47,182 nucleotides of DNA from an uncultured Chlamydiae bacterium (GTDB lineage: Bacteria > Chlamydiota > Chlamydiia > Chlamydiales > CACLRR01): positions 70,466 to 117,647 of the forward strand of contig CACLRR010000001.1 in assembly GCA_902609415.1 (NCBI GenBank). The letters run 5' to 3'. A model generated the notes under the pieces. The model worked only from the letters and a program-made list of their open reading frames with translations. It ran no database searches and was not told the origin of the DNA. This document shows, piece by piece, positions 9,220-17,857 of the stretch; positions within the stretch are counted from its first letter, which is position 1, and every line of letters starts with the position of its first letter. A program made the position numbers and the translations under genes.

Positions 9220-10326
9220 ATGAATAAAAAATCTTTTTCATCAGAATCCTTTCTTCTAAGCACCGGCCTGTTCTCTACACTTCTATTTATTATACTCTTT
9301 TTCGCCCTACCCTATAGCAAAATTGATTCAATGGACCTCAATCAAGAGGAGAAAAAACAGTCTGATCATATTTTTGCAAAACCAAAAGGTTATAAAAAAA
9401 GTTATTCAAGCTATATGCTAGAAAAAGAAAAATATAAATGGGTGGTAAAGGGAGCTTTTACCTATTACCATCCAGAAGTTCTAGGCACACAATATGCCTA
9501 TAAAAAACAAGGTGGCGGCGCAGCAATACCTACCATTTCAAATACACTCAAAAATAATCTTCACTTTTATCCAGGATTTTCCCTCTGCATAGGAAGAAGC
9601 ATCTATCACTCAGATTGGAAGGCGTTGCTAAAATTTGATATGCTTCATGCCTCTAATAAGACAGAAGAAGGAGTGTATAACGAAGTCATTGTTCCTCTAA
9701 ACGGAGCCTCCTTAATTAATGTCTCTGTTCATCATTCAAGCTCTTTATTACAAATTAAATATGACAACTTGTCTCTTTCAATCACTAAAGACTTTCACCT
9801 TAATGAAAACCTACTTATCACGGCGCTAACAGGACTTGATCAATCATGGTTTAGAATCAAACAACTTTCTTATTTTAGAAATGGGGACTTGAATAATTTT
9901 CAAGCTACTATTAAAAACGATTGCCATTATTCTGGCCTAGGACCTCTTCTAGGTACAACTGGCAAATGGATGCTTGCTCATACCATTTATGCTAAAAGCT
10001 CCCTTTCTGTTGCTTATGATTACAGCCAGTTTCGTCTTTTATATGATGAAACTAATGAAAAAGAAGGAGGACAGTACCTTAAAATTAATGACCACTTTCA
10101 CCAATTCGTTCCACAAACATCCTTCTATATTGGGATCGGTTTTGAGGAAGAGTATGAAGAAGAAAATCTCTTTCTTCAAGCAAGCCTAGGCTTTAAGGGC
10201 AAATACTTCTGGGATCAATTCCAATTTTATAAAATCTCTTCTAAAGGCCCACCACCCCTCTATTTCTTAGAAAAAACTGACTTATCCTTTCACGGTCTCG
10301 AGCTCAACTTTTCTGTGAACTTCTAG
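9220..10326 (+). CDS. Second, diverged outer membrane beta-barrel protein (paralogue of its neighbour)
   Basis: I start at the ATG at 9220, because the longer frame from 9160 lies inside the terminator. The 368-residue product has a hydrophobic segment at about residues 11-30 (signal peptide or anchor), a basic linker, then barrel-like strands ending in Phe (LELNFSVNF). Several blocks line up with the preceding gene: YPGFSLCIGRSIYHSDWKAL against LDVGITAGIGYNFLHDDWMA, YSGLGPLLGTTGKW against FWGVGPKVQMDTEW, and KYFWDQF against KYWNQN. It is therefore a paralogue from an old tandem duplication. The last 45 bp overlap the convergent dus gene. Confidence 0.7.
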   Translation: MNKKSFSSESFLLSTGLFSTLLFIILFFALPYSKIDSMDLNQEEKKQSDHIFAKPKGYKKSYSSYMLEKEKYKWVVKGAFTYYHPEVLGTQYAYKKQGGGAAIPTISNTLKNNLHFYPGFSLCIGRSIYHSDWKALLKFDMLHASNKTEEGVYNEVIVPLNGASLINVSVHHSSSLLQIKYDNLSLSITKDFHLNENLLITALTGLDQSWFRIKQLSYFRNGDLNNFQATIKNDCHYSGLGPLLGTTGKWMLAHTIYAKSSLSVAYDYSQFRLLYDETNEKEGGQYLKINDHFHQFVPQTSFYIGIGFEEEYEEENLFLQASLGFKGKYFWDQFQFYKISSKGPPPLYFLEKTDLSFHGLELNFSVNF

Positions 10327-11307
10327 CTTATGTGCAGGATAACTTCCTTGAATAAAAGTTGCCTTTTCTATCAAAGGAATGACCTCCTTTATAGATGATG
10401 CCTTATTAATCGCTTTTCTCAACTCTTCTGTATTAGGTAGTTTTCTTAGATACCAAGCTGCAATCTTTCTCATATCACTTAAGCTCTTGAAGTGAGACCT
10501 ATAATTATAAATCACTTCCAAATGTTCCAAAAAAACTGCCTTAATATCAATCGAACCTAGCTTACCACTTTTATAATCCTCAATTTCACTCGCTATCCAC
10601 GGACTACCAAGATAGCCTCGAGAAACTAGCACACCATCACACCCTGTATAACTGATCATATCCTGTGCACTCCTAGGGCAAAAAACATCACCATTACCAA
10701 AAATAATGATCTTTCTATCAATAGCAGAAGCTTCTTTAATATAATCCCAAATCGCAGGACCTCTATATCCTTGTTTCCGCGTCCTACCGTGGATAAAAAC
10801 AGCTTTTGCCCCAGCTAACTCTGCTACTTTTGTAATCTTGGCAGCATTAATCATCGTTGAGTCCCAGCCAGAACGGATCTTTATTGTAACTGGGATTTTA
10901 ACTACAGATCCTATTGCAGCAAGGATTTCACCTATAAGATCTGGATACTTTAATAAATAAGAACCACTCTTGTCCTTTGTGACTTTATCCACTGGACATC
11001 CACAATTAAAATCAATGAGATCAAAGCCCATATCTTCAATCATTCTTGCTGATTCCATGGCCTTCTTAGGGCTATTTCCACAAATCTGCGCGCCAATAGG
11101 GTGCATAGTTTTGTCAAAATCAAGAATGCGAAAAGTGTCATGACAACCCCGTATCAACCCATCCATCTTTACCATCTCACAAAAAAGAAGACCTGGCTTA
11201 AATACTTGCGCAATAAAGCGCGTTGGAAAGTCAGAACAGCCCGCAAGAGGAGAGTATACTATATTTGATCTTAGCTGTAATGATCCTATCTTTATCGGCT
11301 TAAACAT
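10282..11307 (-). CDS. dus: tRNA-dihydrouridine synthase (DusB/NifR3 type)
   Basis: This FMN enzyme reduces uridines in the tRNA D-loop. The motifs are VYSPLAGCSDFPTR near residue 16, IGAQICGNSP near 72, FNCGCPVDKV near 99 (with the catalytic Cys), TIKIRSGWD near 140, VFIHGRTRKQGYRGPAIWD near 170 and GNGDVF near 205. Length (341) is typical. It follows yggT with 2 bp between them, so both are likely one transcript. In C. trachomatis the homologue (CT644, recalled) lies beside the same downstream set as here. Confidence 0.92.
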   Translation of the reverse strand: MFKPIKIGSLQLRSNIVYSPLAGCSDFPTRFIAQVFKPGLLFCEMVKMDGLIRGCHDTFRILDFDKTMHPIGAQICGNSPKKAMESARMIEDMGFDLIDFNCGCPVDKVTKDKSGSYLLKYPDLIGEILAAIGSVVKIPVTIKIRSGWDSTMINAAKITKVAELAGAKAVFIHGRTRKQGYRGPAIWDYIKEASAIDRKIIIFGNGDVFCPRSAQDMISYTGCDGVLVSRGYLGSPWIASEIEDYKSGKLGSIDIKAVFLEHLEVIYNYRSHFKSLSDMRKIAAWYLRKLPNTEELRKAINKASSIKEVIPLIEKATFIQGSYPAHKLEVHRKVELETVKG

Positions 11308-11309
11308 AA

Positions 11310-11561
11310 CTATGGAAGTATTCTTAATACAATTCTTTCAATAAAACGGAGGGCAAAAAAACCAAGTAAAGGACTCAGATCCAAAACACCACCAATCGGA
11401 GGAATGATCCTCTGGAAAACCTTTAGATAGGGGTCTGTATAAAAACGTATAAAATGTGTAAACTTATATTTATAACAACTTGGAAACCATGAGAGGGCAA
11501 TCCTTGCAAATAACATAAGTGTATAAACTACGAAAAAAACATGTACTGTGTAACGTAACAC
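11310..11561 (-). CDS. yggT: YggT family small membrane protein
   Basis: The 83-residue protein has two hydrophobic segments (residues about 5-25 and 58-78) around the family motif ISW-like ALSWFPSCYK and YTDPYLKVFQRIIPPIGGVLDLSPL. YggT proteins are inner membrane proteins of uncertain function, linked to osmotic shock and cell-shape phenotypes in other organisms. It is cotranscribed with dus and divergent from the GspL-like gene across 97 bp. Confidence 0.8.
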   Translation of the reverse strand: MLRYTVHVFFVVYTLMLFARIALSWFPSCYKYKFTHFIRFYTDPYLKVFQRIIPPIGGVLDLSPLLGFFALRFIERIVLRILP

Positions 11562-11658
11562 AACAACCTTCCTTTAATCTTCAATAAGACATAATAGTCG
11601 TGGAATTATTTTCCGTCATCCTTTAAATTAGTTCCAATAATCGACCCCTCCATAATCT

Positions 11659-13218
11659 ATGTATGTCTTAGGTATTCACGAAGATGGATCATACTTTAAA
11701 GTCGCACTTATTAAACGTGTAGGCGGAACTTTATCTATTCAATTTATTCAGGAATTTAAAAAAGACATTCACAACCTCACTGTATTAAAAAAAAAACTAA
11801 CTAACGAACTAAAAATTGAAGATTCAAATATCCACTCGGTCTCTTGCCTTCTTTCTCATAAAATCTACACTAAAACCCTAAATATTGACTTTTCCTCAAA
11901 AAAAGAATTAAAAAAACTTCTTCCCTTCCAATTAGAAGCTATTCTCCCTTTTAGCGAAAAAGAAGCGCTCATAATTCCTCATATAAAAAAGAAGGGGAAG
12001 GGGGGGAGTGTCGAAATCTTAGGTGTCAGAAATAGTGATCTTCAATCCCATATTCAATCAGTAAAAAACCTAGGCTTTGATCCTGATTCGATCACGTCTG
12101 ACGGTCAAGCTCTTCTCAGCTTTACCAATATGTTTGCAAGTGATCACCATACATTCATTGTTCTACACCTCGGTTGGGAAAATTCCTCCGTTGTTTTAAT
12201 TGAGAAAGAAAAACTCATTCATTCTCTCTCTATAAAACTAGGCCTAAGGTCTCTAGTCGATGCTCTAAAAATAGATTTTCCAACCCTTAATGACTTCGAT
12301 TTTGCCTTTCTCAAATCGAAGGTAGAAAAAATGGCAATCTCTGAATCTTCCAATTCAGGGGTCTTTCATGAAAATGTTGCCCATCTACAGAAAAATCTCC
12401 TAAGAAGATTTGCCTATCTACAAAAATTACCCCAATATAAAAACATCGAAGGTGTAATCTTTACAGGTTATAGTGAAATCCTTGAAAATTTTGTCCAACA
12501 AAAAAATGAAATTGCTCTAAAAAAACTCTCTCTTACGCCGCATCTTGAATATGATAGACTCCAACTAGCCTCCTATGCTATTGAAATCGGTGCAGCCTTA
12601 AGTCATTTTTCAAAAAAACCCCTCCAATTAAGAAACAAAGATTTTCCTTCTACTAAACAGAAAAATAATCTACGTAGAACTTTTAAAAAAGCAGCCCTCA
12701 CCTTTTCTCTTCTTCTCTTTTCCTCACTTATTTTTTGTGGAACAAGGATTCTACAAAAAGAAAGCTACCTAAAACGGAGATTTCAAAATATTACAACAAT
12801 TAACTATCTCTCTCCGTCGCCCTACCCTTCACTAAATAAAGGAAGAATCAAGCCTCATCAATTTGAAGAGGACCTCACCAAACTAACGCAGGAATTGTCC
12901 CAAATCAATACAGAAAAAAAGTACCTTCAACCAACCCCTCTACTTTCTCCACTATTATGCTCGATTAATTCTACTCTTGCCAATTTTGCATATATCAAGT
13001 CATTAAAATACGAATTAGTTCAATTTCCAACACTAGAGGCTTCTAACCTTGATAATAAAAGAAAAATTACACTCTCCTTGGTCATGATTAATAAGAATGA
13101 TCCCAACATAATCATCAAAAAATTAAAGGAAGCTCCATCAATCTTAGATCAAAATGAGGAGGTTAACATTGTTAAGGGAAAAGATGAGATTCAAATCTGT
13201 TTTTACATCAAAGAATAA
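11659..13218 (+). CDS. GspL/PilM-like actin-fold membrane protein
   Basis: The N-terminal 340 residues have the layout of PilM and cytoplasmic GspL: LGIHEDGSYFKVALI at the start, a PFQLEAILPFSEKEA segment near residue 93 (compare EQYIPFPLEE in PilM), ILGVRNSDLQSHIQSVKNLG near 127, VLHLGWENSSVVLI near 169, and GVIFTGYSEILENF near 268. One membrane segment follows at about 345-362, then a roughly 155-residue periplasmic part. That order (actin-like domain, one helix, periplasmic domain) is GspL. It matches the position of Chlamydia CT646, annotated as hypothetical as far as I recall. No T2SS or pilus gene lies beside it here. The role is inferred. Confidence 0.6.
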   Translation: MYVLGIHEDGSYFKVALIKRVGGTLSIQFIQEFKKDIHNLTVLKKKLTNELKIEDSNIHSVSCLLSHKIYTKTLNIDFSSKKELKKLLPFQLEAILPFSEKEALIIPHIKKKGKGGSVEILGVRNSDLQSHIQSVKNLGFDPDSITSDGQALLSFTNMFASDHHTFIVLHLGWENSSVVLIEKEKLIHSLSIKLGLRSLVDALKIDFPTLNDFDFAFLKSKVEKMAISESSNSGVFHENVAHLQKNLLRRFAYLQKLPQYKNIEGVIFTGYSEILENFVQQKNEIALKKLSLTPHLEYDRLQLASYAIEIGAALSHFSKKPLQLRNKDFPSTKQKNNLRRTFKKAALTFSLLLFSSLIFCGTRILQKESYLKRRFQNITTINYLSPSPYPSLNKGRIKPHQFEEDLTKLTQELSQINTEKKYLQPTPLLSPLLCSINSTLANFAYIKSLKYELVQFPTLEASNLDNKRKITLSLVMINKNDPNIIIKKLKEAPSILDQNEEVNIVKGKDEIQICFYIKE

Positions 13219-13876
13219 AACAAAAACCAAAAAGGATCATTGGTTTGACTATATTCTTCAGTCAAAAATACCTATGAGTTTTCTCTTTCTTGCCTCTCTC
13301 TGCTCTCTTATACCCATTACTTTTTGCTTTACTACCTTTTCACACAAAATACACACCCTCTATGCACTAGAGAAAAAACTCAACGCTGTTGAAACAAAAG
13401 CACATAAAGCCGCCACAATCCAAAAAATGCACTCTCATTACCTCAAGGAATTCGGAGCTTCTGATAAAACCTTTATCCATGAATATCTTGAAAAAAGGCT
13501 CTTCTTAGAACAGGATGTTAAAATTCTATCAAAAATTCAAAACTCGCTCTCCCACGATCTGTTCGCACCTATTTCTCAAAGACTTCACTACCTTACCTCT
13601 GGACAGAACCAAATGAAATTTATCCAAACAAAACAGACTTCAAATGCAGAATTCTATGAGACCTTCTGGGAACTTAATACACCAGTAGATGTTAACCTAG
13701 ACGATCTAAAAAAAATACTGACTCTTGTTGAAGGTGTTAAAATTGAAAGACACCTTCCTAATCCATACCGTCCTCAACTTTTAATCACTTCTTTTTCAAT
13801 AGAAAATAAGGAGTATGGAGACGGCTATAAAATATTTTCTCTTGATCTAAATCTTGTACAAAGAGGCCCTCGATGA
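13184..13876 (+). CDS. Bitopic membrane protein downstream of the GspL-like gene (PilN/PilO/GspM-like layout)
   Basis: I start at the ATG at 13184 with AAGGGA five bases upstream; a frame from 13154 lacks a ribosome site. The 230-residue product has a basic cytoplasmic tail, one membrane helix at about 31-52, a coiled-coil stretch (LYALEKKLNAVETKAHKAATIQ) and a mixed alpha/beta periplasmic domain. This short-tail/helix/coiled-coil/periplasmic layout is that of PilN, PilO or GspM, but I see no diagnostic motif. It overlaps the upstream gene by 35 bp and the next by ATGA, so the three are surely coexpressed. Position corresponds to CT647 of C. trachomatis (recalled). Confidence 0.6.
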   Translation: MRFKSVFTSKNKTKTKKDHWFDYILQSKIPMSFLFLASLCSLIPITFCFTTFSHKIHTLYALEKKLNAVETKAHKAATIQKMHSHYLKEFGASDKTFIHEYLEKRLFLEQDVKILSKIQNSLSHDLFAPISQRLHYLTSGQNQMKFIQTKQTSNAEFYETFWELNTPVDVNLDDLKKILTLVEGVKIERHLPNPYRPQLLITSFSIENKEYGDGYKIFSLDLNLVQRGPR

Positions 13877-15162
13877 AAAACTCAAATAGAAAAATAAAAA
13901 CCCTTTTTTATCTCTCCTCCGTTCTTTGTTTATCCAGCTGTATGAACTATCAACAAATATCTGAAAGAGAAAAGATCGTTAGTATTCAGATAATAGATAA
14001 AAATGACATCCATGAAACTCACAAATCCTCAGAACAACTAGAAAAATACACACATATAGATTTTCTAAGCCCCCAACCCTATAAAAAGGTGATCCGTTCT
14101 GTTAATTGTGGTGAAAAGAAAAAGGAAATTCTCACCTCATATCATAAAAATGGTGTCATCCATAAATATTTAGAAACCTCCTCAGGAAGAGCACATGGAG
14201 AATATAAGGAATGGCACCCCTCAGGCAAGCTTCGTATTGAAGCCTTTGTCATGGAAGGTATTGGAGACATCAGTGATGAAGCCCTGCCTTCATATATCTT
14301 TGACAAAAATAGCTATGTTTTTGATGAACAAGGAAAGGTATTAGCTGAAATTCACTATGATAAAGGTGTATTAACAGGAAAATCACAATACTTCTATTCC
14401 AACGGAATTATCTCAAAGGTAATCCCTTACGAGAGGGGGTTAATCCATGGAAAAGTGATCTATTATAATGAAGATGGCAAAGAAGTTGGTTATTCACATT
14501 ATGCAAATGGTCAAAAAAATGGTGAAAGTTTTTTTGCAGGCAATAACTCTTACCCAAAAAAAATAGAACAATATGAAAACGGCAAGCTAATTAAAGCTAA
14601 ATATTTTGATGTTTTTGGCAACGTTATCAGCGAGATTATTGATGGAAACGGCAATAGAATAAAATACAAAAAAGGGATTCTTATTAAAGAAGAACAATAC
14701 TCCTCCGGTGTAAGAGATGGTCTTATCAAACAATTTCACCAAAATGGAAATCTACATAGTACATACCATATTAAAAATGGGCAAAAAAATGGTGAGGAAA
14801 TTGTTTTTTATGACTTGACAACCTGTGAACAAACTCCTCCTCAAAAATACTCCATTTTCTGGAAAGATGGTAGCGCTAATGGAATCATTAAAACATGGTA
14901 TAAAAATGGCAACCTTGAAAGCGAAAAATCTGTCATAGATAATAATAAACAAGGAATCTACATAGCTTGGTATGAGGATGGCAACTTAATGATGGTTGAG
15001 GAGTATGATAAAAATACCCTTATAGATGGAAAGTATTTAAAAAAAGGTGAAGACCTCCCTGTTTCTAGAGTTACTAAGGGTAGGGGAGTGGCTACAATTT
15101 TTGACAAAAACGGCCACTTTATTAGAAAAATAGAATATGCGAAAGGTACACCAGTTGAATGA
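13873..15162 (+). CDS. MORN_2-repeat (YwqK-type) lipoprotein
   Basis: The signal peptide ends in a lipobox (CLSSC, Cys near residue 23), so the 429-residue protein is predicted to be a lipoprotein. From about residue 95 on it carries at least seven repeats of the form GxxxxWYxNGxLxxxxxYxxG, for example GEYKEWHPSGKLRIEA, GKSQYFYSNGIISKV, GKVIYYNEDGKEVGY, DGLIKQFHQNGNLHS, NGIIKTWYKNGNLESE and QGIYIAWYEDGNLMMVEEY. Such repeats form extended beta surfaces, usually for binding. Its ATG overlaps the stop of the previous gene. The position matches CT648 in C. trachomatis (recalled). Localisation at the outer membrane or facing the periplasm is inferred. Confidence 0.75.
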   Translation: MKNSNRKIKTLFYLSSVLCLSSCMNYQQISEREKIVSIQIIDKNDIHETHKSSEQLEKYTHIDFLSPQPYKKVIRSVNCGEKKKEILTSYHKNGVIHKYLETSSGRAHGEYKEWHPSGKLRIEAFVMEGIGDISDEALPSYIFDKNSYVFDEQGKVLAEIHYDKGVLTGKSQYFYSNGIISKVIPYERGLIHGKVIYYNEDGKEVGYSHYANGQKNGESFFAGNNSYPKKIEQYENGKLIKAKYFDVFGNVISEIIDGNGNRIKYKKGILIKEEQYSSGVRDGLIKQFHQNGNLHSTYHIKNGQKNGEEIVFYDLTTCEQTPPQKYSIFWKDGSANGIIKTWYKNGNLESEKSVIDNNKQGIYIAWYEDGNLMMVEEYDKNTLIDGKYLKKGEDLPVSRVTKGRGVATIFDKNGHFIRKIEYAKGTPVE

Positions 15163-15715
15163 TATTCAAAATGCAAAAAAAAAATTACGGCTTCAAAGAG
15201 CAAAGAATACAGTAATAATGTCTGAAGAGATCATTAGTGAAATTCTTTCATATCTTGATTCCTATGATGCTATTTGCTCATATTATTCTATTCCTGGTGA
15301 GGCTGACACCCATAAATTAAATAAAAGGATCGCCCAAAAGAATAAACTATACCTTCCCAAGATAATAAAAGATAATTTGACCTTCTATAAGGTCAATATA
15401 AATATGGACAACCTTTCTCCTTCAAAAATCAATCCCCTAATTAAAGAACCCTCTACTCAAACTGCACTTCACGGAAATAATATTGCTCTTCTTGCACCAG
15501 GAGTCTTTTTTTCACTAACAGGAAGTCGACTTGGACGTGGAGGGGGGTACTATGACAAATTTCTCTCCACTTTTTCTGGGGAAAAAATTGGGTTGCTCTA
15601 CAAAAAACAGCTACTTAATGAAATCCCAAAAGAGGAACATGACATCTCAATGGATCTTCTATATATACACGATCCATCTAGGAATCATTTGTCCACGTTT
15701 GTCCCCCATCATTAG
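15137..15715 (+). CDS. ygfA: 5-formyltetrahydrofolate cyclo-ligase
   Basis: The enzyme converts 5-formyl-THF to 5,10-methenyl-THF with ATP. KKKLRLQRAK at the start, YYSIPGEADTHKL near residue 47, and the C-terminal LLAPGVFFSLTGSRLGRGGGYYDKFL (with the GRGGGYYD phosphate-binding loop near residue 135) are diagnostic. The frame opens at the ATG at 15137, 26 bp inside the lipoprotein gene. A TTG at 15155 with AAAGG nine bases upstream gives a start closer to the family's usual N-terminus and may be the real one. The 3' end overlaps the convergent secreted-protein gene by 38 bp. Confidence 0.9.
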   Translation: MRKVHQLNDIQNAKKKLRLQRAKNTVIMSEEIISEILSYLDSYDAICSYYSIPGEADTHKLNKRIAQKNKLYLPKIIKDNLTFYKVNINMDNLSPSKINPLIKEPSTQTALHGNNIALLAPGVFFSLTGSRLGRGGGYYDKFLSTFSGEKIGLLYKKQLLNEIPKEEHDISMDLLYIHDPSRNHLSTFVPHH

Positions 15716-16177
15716 ACCATCGATTAAAGCCATCAGGTTGATTTCCCTTTTTAAAGTCCCTTTCTTTTGCTTTACGCCCCTTTTTAATAACACATGTCCG
15801 TGCGCCTGAAGTTGATTCTACGGCCCTAACCATCGATCCAGGAGCAACATTTGAGCACGTTCCATATTCATTCTTGTATTCATTTTTTTTCTTTCCTTTG
15901 TTCTGTGAATAATCATAGGGAGATCCCGTATCACATTCCCATACAACCTTATAAGGCGTATATGGTCTATTTGAATTAGCAGAAAATGTCTGAGTTTCCT
16001 CATGCCAATTATAGTGCTGAGTGTGCTTCATCGGTATTCTTCCAAGTTGCACATTATTAGCATTATATATAACCGCTGTTAAATCAAATACACTATCATT
16101 AACCAGCTGAAGGCTTGTAGAATCTAGTAGTGTAACTGGCAAGAGCAAGTTTAAAAAAAAAAAATGTTTCTATTCAT
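15678..16177 (-). CDS. Small secreted protein of unknown function, out of frame at a T12 tract
   Basis: The body (about 155 residues) shows QLVNDSVFDLTAVIYNANN, a Cys pair, a lysine-rich stretch and a C-terminal GFNRWSNDGGQTWTNDS; no family is recognised. As written, the frame can only start at a TTG at 16148 with no ribosome site. However, an ATG at 16177 lies six bases after a perfect AGGAG (16184-16188), overlapping the oppA stop by 8 bp. From it the frame reads into twelve T residues and then a TAA. With 13 (or 10) T residues it would read MNRNIFFFLNLLLPVTLL and continue into the body, giving a signal peptide. So the gene is one base from being intact. It is probably translationally coupled to oppA. 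Confidence 0.65.
16153..16164. repeat. Homopolymer run A12 (T12 on the coding strand) in the signal peptide of the secreted protein
   Basis: Twelve A residues on the plus strand follow the first four codons of the minus-strand gene that starts at 16177. Changing the run by +1 or -2 joins that start to the long frame. It is thus placed exactly where slippage would switch the gene. Confidence 0.9.
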
Positions 16178-17780
16178 CTGGATCTCCTAATACTAAGTAA
16201 GCTTCCTTAAAATCAATGTGGCCACAGCCAGTTAATACAACACCCTTTAGCTTATTGGTCTTTACATGCTGCATATTATAATGAAAAATAGGAAGCACAG
16301 GCATTTCATTCATAATGATCTCTTCAGCCTCTCTCATCTGTTGTGTACGTTCTTCTACTGTTGTCGCAAAATAACTTTCCTCAATTGCCTTTGTATAATT
16401 TATACTCTCCCACCCTGTATTATTCGTACCAATATTTTTTGATTTAAATACTTCTAAGAAGTTAATAGGATCATTAAAATCAGCAATCCACGAACCACAA
16501 GCTAGCTGAAAATCGCCTCTTGAAATGCGATCAAAATACACCTTTGGTTCAAGAGCCTCAAGGCTAACTTTCAAATTCAAACTTTTCTTCCACTGATCTT
16601 GCACGGCCTGGGCTATTCTATGATTTCTTGCGTCTGCAACATAGGTTAAAGTTAATTTCTTTAACTGCTTTAGACTAATCGCATCTTCTTTCTCTGCTGC
16701 TGCTAAAAATCTATGAGCATCATTACCCACTTCTTCACCAAAATATGAAATAGAACTTAAACCTAACGTTGCAGGTACTATCCCTGTTGCTGCAATCTGA
16801 CTATTATTTGTTACATGTTCTACAATTGCGTCTCTATCAATAGCACTCGATAATGCTCTTCTTATATTTTGGCTATGCAAGGGATATAGATTAATATTAG
16901 TCCTGATCCAATAGGTACCTAAAACAGGATCATTACTCACTAAATTTCGATCTTCTAAGTGAGCTATTGAATCCAATGGAAGTGTAGAAAATGGTGATCC
17001 TTCCCAATGCAGCTGACCATCTTCAAACATCTTAAGCCCAGTATCATTATCCACCATGATCATCTTTATCTCATCTAGCCTTACTTTCTGCTTATCCCAG
17101 TACAGAGGATTTCTTATAGCTACCATCTCATCATTTTGCTTCCACTCATCAAGGAGAAAAGGACCATTTGATATCCTCTCTTTTGGTTCACTACTTCCTG
17201 CAATAAAATCTTCGCTATTTTTCCTATGGCAAGGAAAATAAATTGGCAGAGATGTCAATTCAAGAAAATAGGGAACAGGTTTTTCTAAATGAATCTCTAC
17301 TGTTTTTTCATCAACTACCATTGCTCCCAAAAGTGTTGAGGGCAACTTTCCTTCCTTTATCGCTTTAGCATTTTTCATTGGATAGAGTAAAAAACTATTA
17401 TCTGATGGGTAACTAGGAGAAAGAGCCATGCGCCATGCAGAAACAAAATCCTGAGCCTCCACTTTATCACCATTAGACCAATAGGTATCCTTGAGTGTAA
17501 TTCTATACACTCTCTTATCTTCAGATAATGTGATTTCATGTGCTATTGCTAAATGAGAAACACCGTCTTCACCAATTCGTGTTAAACCTTCATTAAACAT
17601 CTTTGCTAAATTTACATCAGAAAGTGAACGTACCCTCTGAGGATGCAGGGTAGAAGGATTGTTTCTTATATTTATGGCAATCTTTTGTCTTTCTCTTTCT
17701 ATCTTTCCATGGCAATCCTTACCGCATGAGCTAAATAAAATCACAAATAAAGATAAAATAATATAACTCTTTCTTCCCAT
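16170..17780 (-). CDS. oppA: OppA-type peptide-binding lipoprotein of an ABC transporter
   Basis: This SBP family 5 protein captures oligopeptides for an Opp/Dpp importer. The signal peptide ends in a lipobox-like FSSC near residue 19. FNEGLTRIGEDGVSHLAIAHEITLSEDKRVYRITLKDTYWSNGDKV is cut here to its key parts: the LAIAHEITLSEDKRVYRITL and TYWSNGDKVEAQDFVSAW blocks near residues 75-115. RRALSSAIDRDAIVE follows near 310 and a typical C-terminal lobe. I start at the ATG at 17780, five bases after AAAGG; a GTG two codons earlier is less likely. No permease or ATPase genes are adjacent, as is common for chlamydial oppA copies. Its stop overlaps the next gene's start. Confidence 0.9.
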   Translation of the reverse strand: MGRKSYIILSLFVILFSSCGKDCHGKIERERQKIAINIRNNPSTLHPQRVRSLSDVNLAKMFNEGLTRIGEDGVSHLAIAHEITLSEDKRVYRITLKDTYWSNGDKVEAQDFVSAWRMALSPSYPSDNSFLLYPMKNAKAIKEGKLPSTLLGAMVVDEKTVEIHLEKPVPYFLELTSLPIYFPCHRKNSEDFIAGSSEPKERISNGPFLLDEWKQNDEMVAIRNPLYWDKQKVRLDEIKMIMVDNDTGLKMFEDGQLHWEGSPFSTLPLDSIAHLEDRNLVSNDPVLGTYWIRTNINLYPLHSQNIRRALSSAIDRDAIVEHVTNNSQIAATGIVPATLGLSSISYFGEEVGNDAHRFLAAAEKEDAISLKQLKKLTLTYVADARNHRIAQAVQDQWKKSLNLKVSLEALEPKVYFDRISRGDFQLACGSWIADFNDPINFLEVFKSKNIGTNNTGWESINYTKAIEESYFATTVEERTQQMREAEEIIMNEMPVLPIFHYNMQHVKTNKLKGVVLTGCGHIDFKEAYLVLGDPDE

Positions 17781-17857
17781 AATCACCTTTCTTTTTAAGA
17801 CGCATTGATATAACTTTATTAGGTTGGTAATGTATATGGAATAGAAATAATTTGCAA

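Noticed and set aside
15180-15190. A-rich run near the start of ygfA as another phase-variable tract
   Set aside because: The frame is intact through it with a lysine-rich family N-terminus, so nothing suggests switching.
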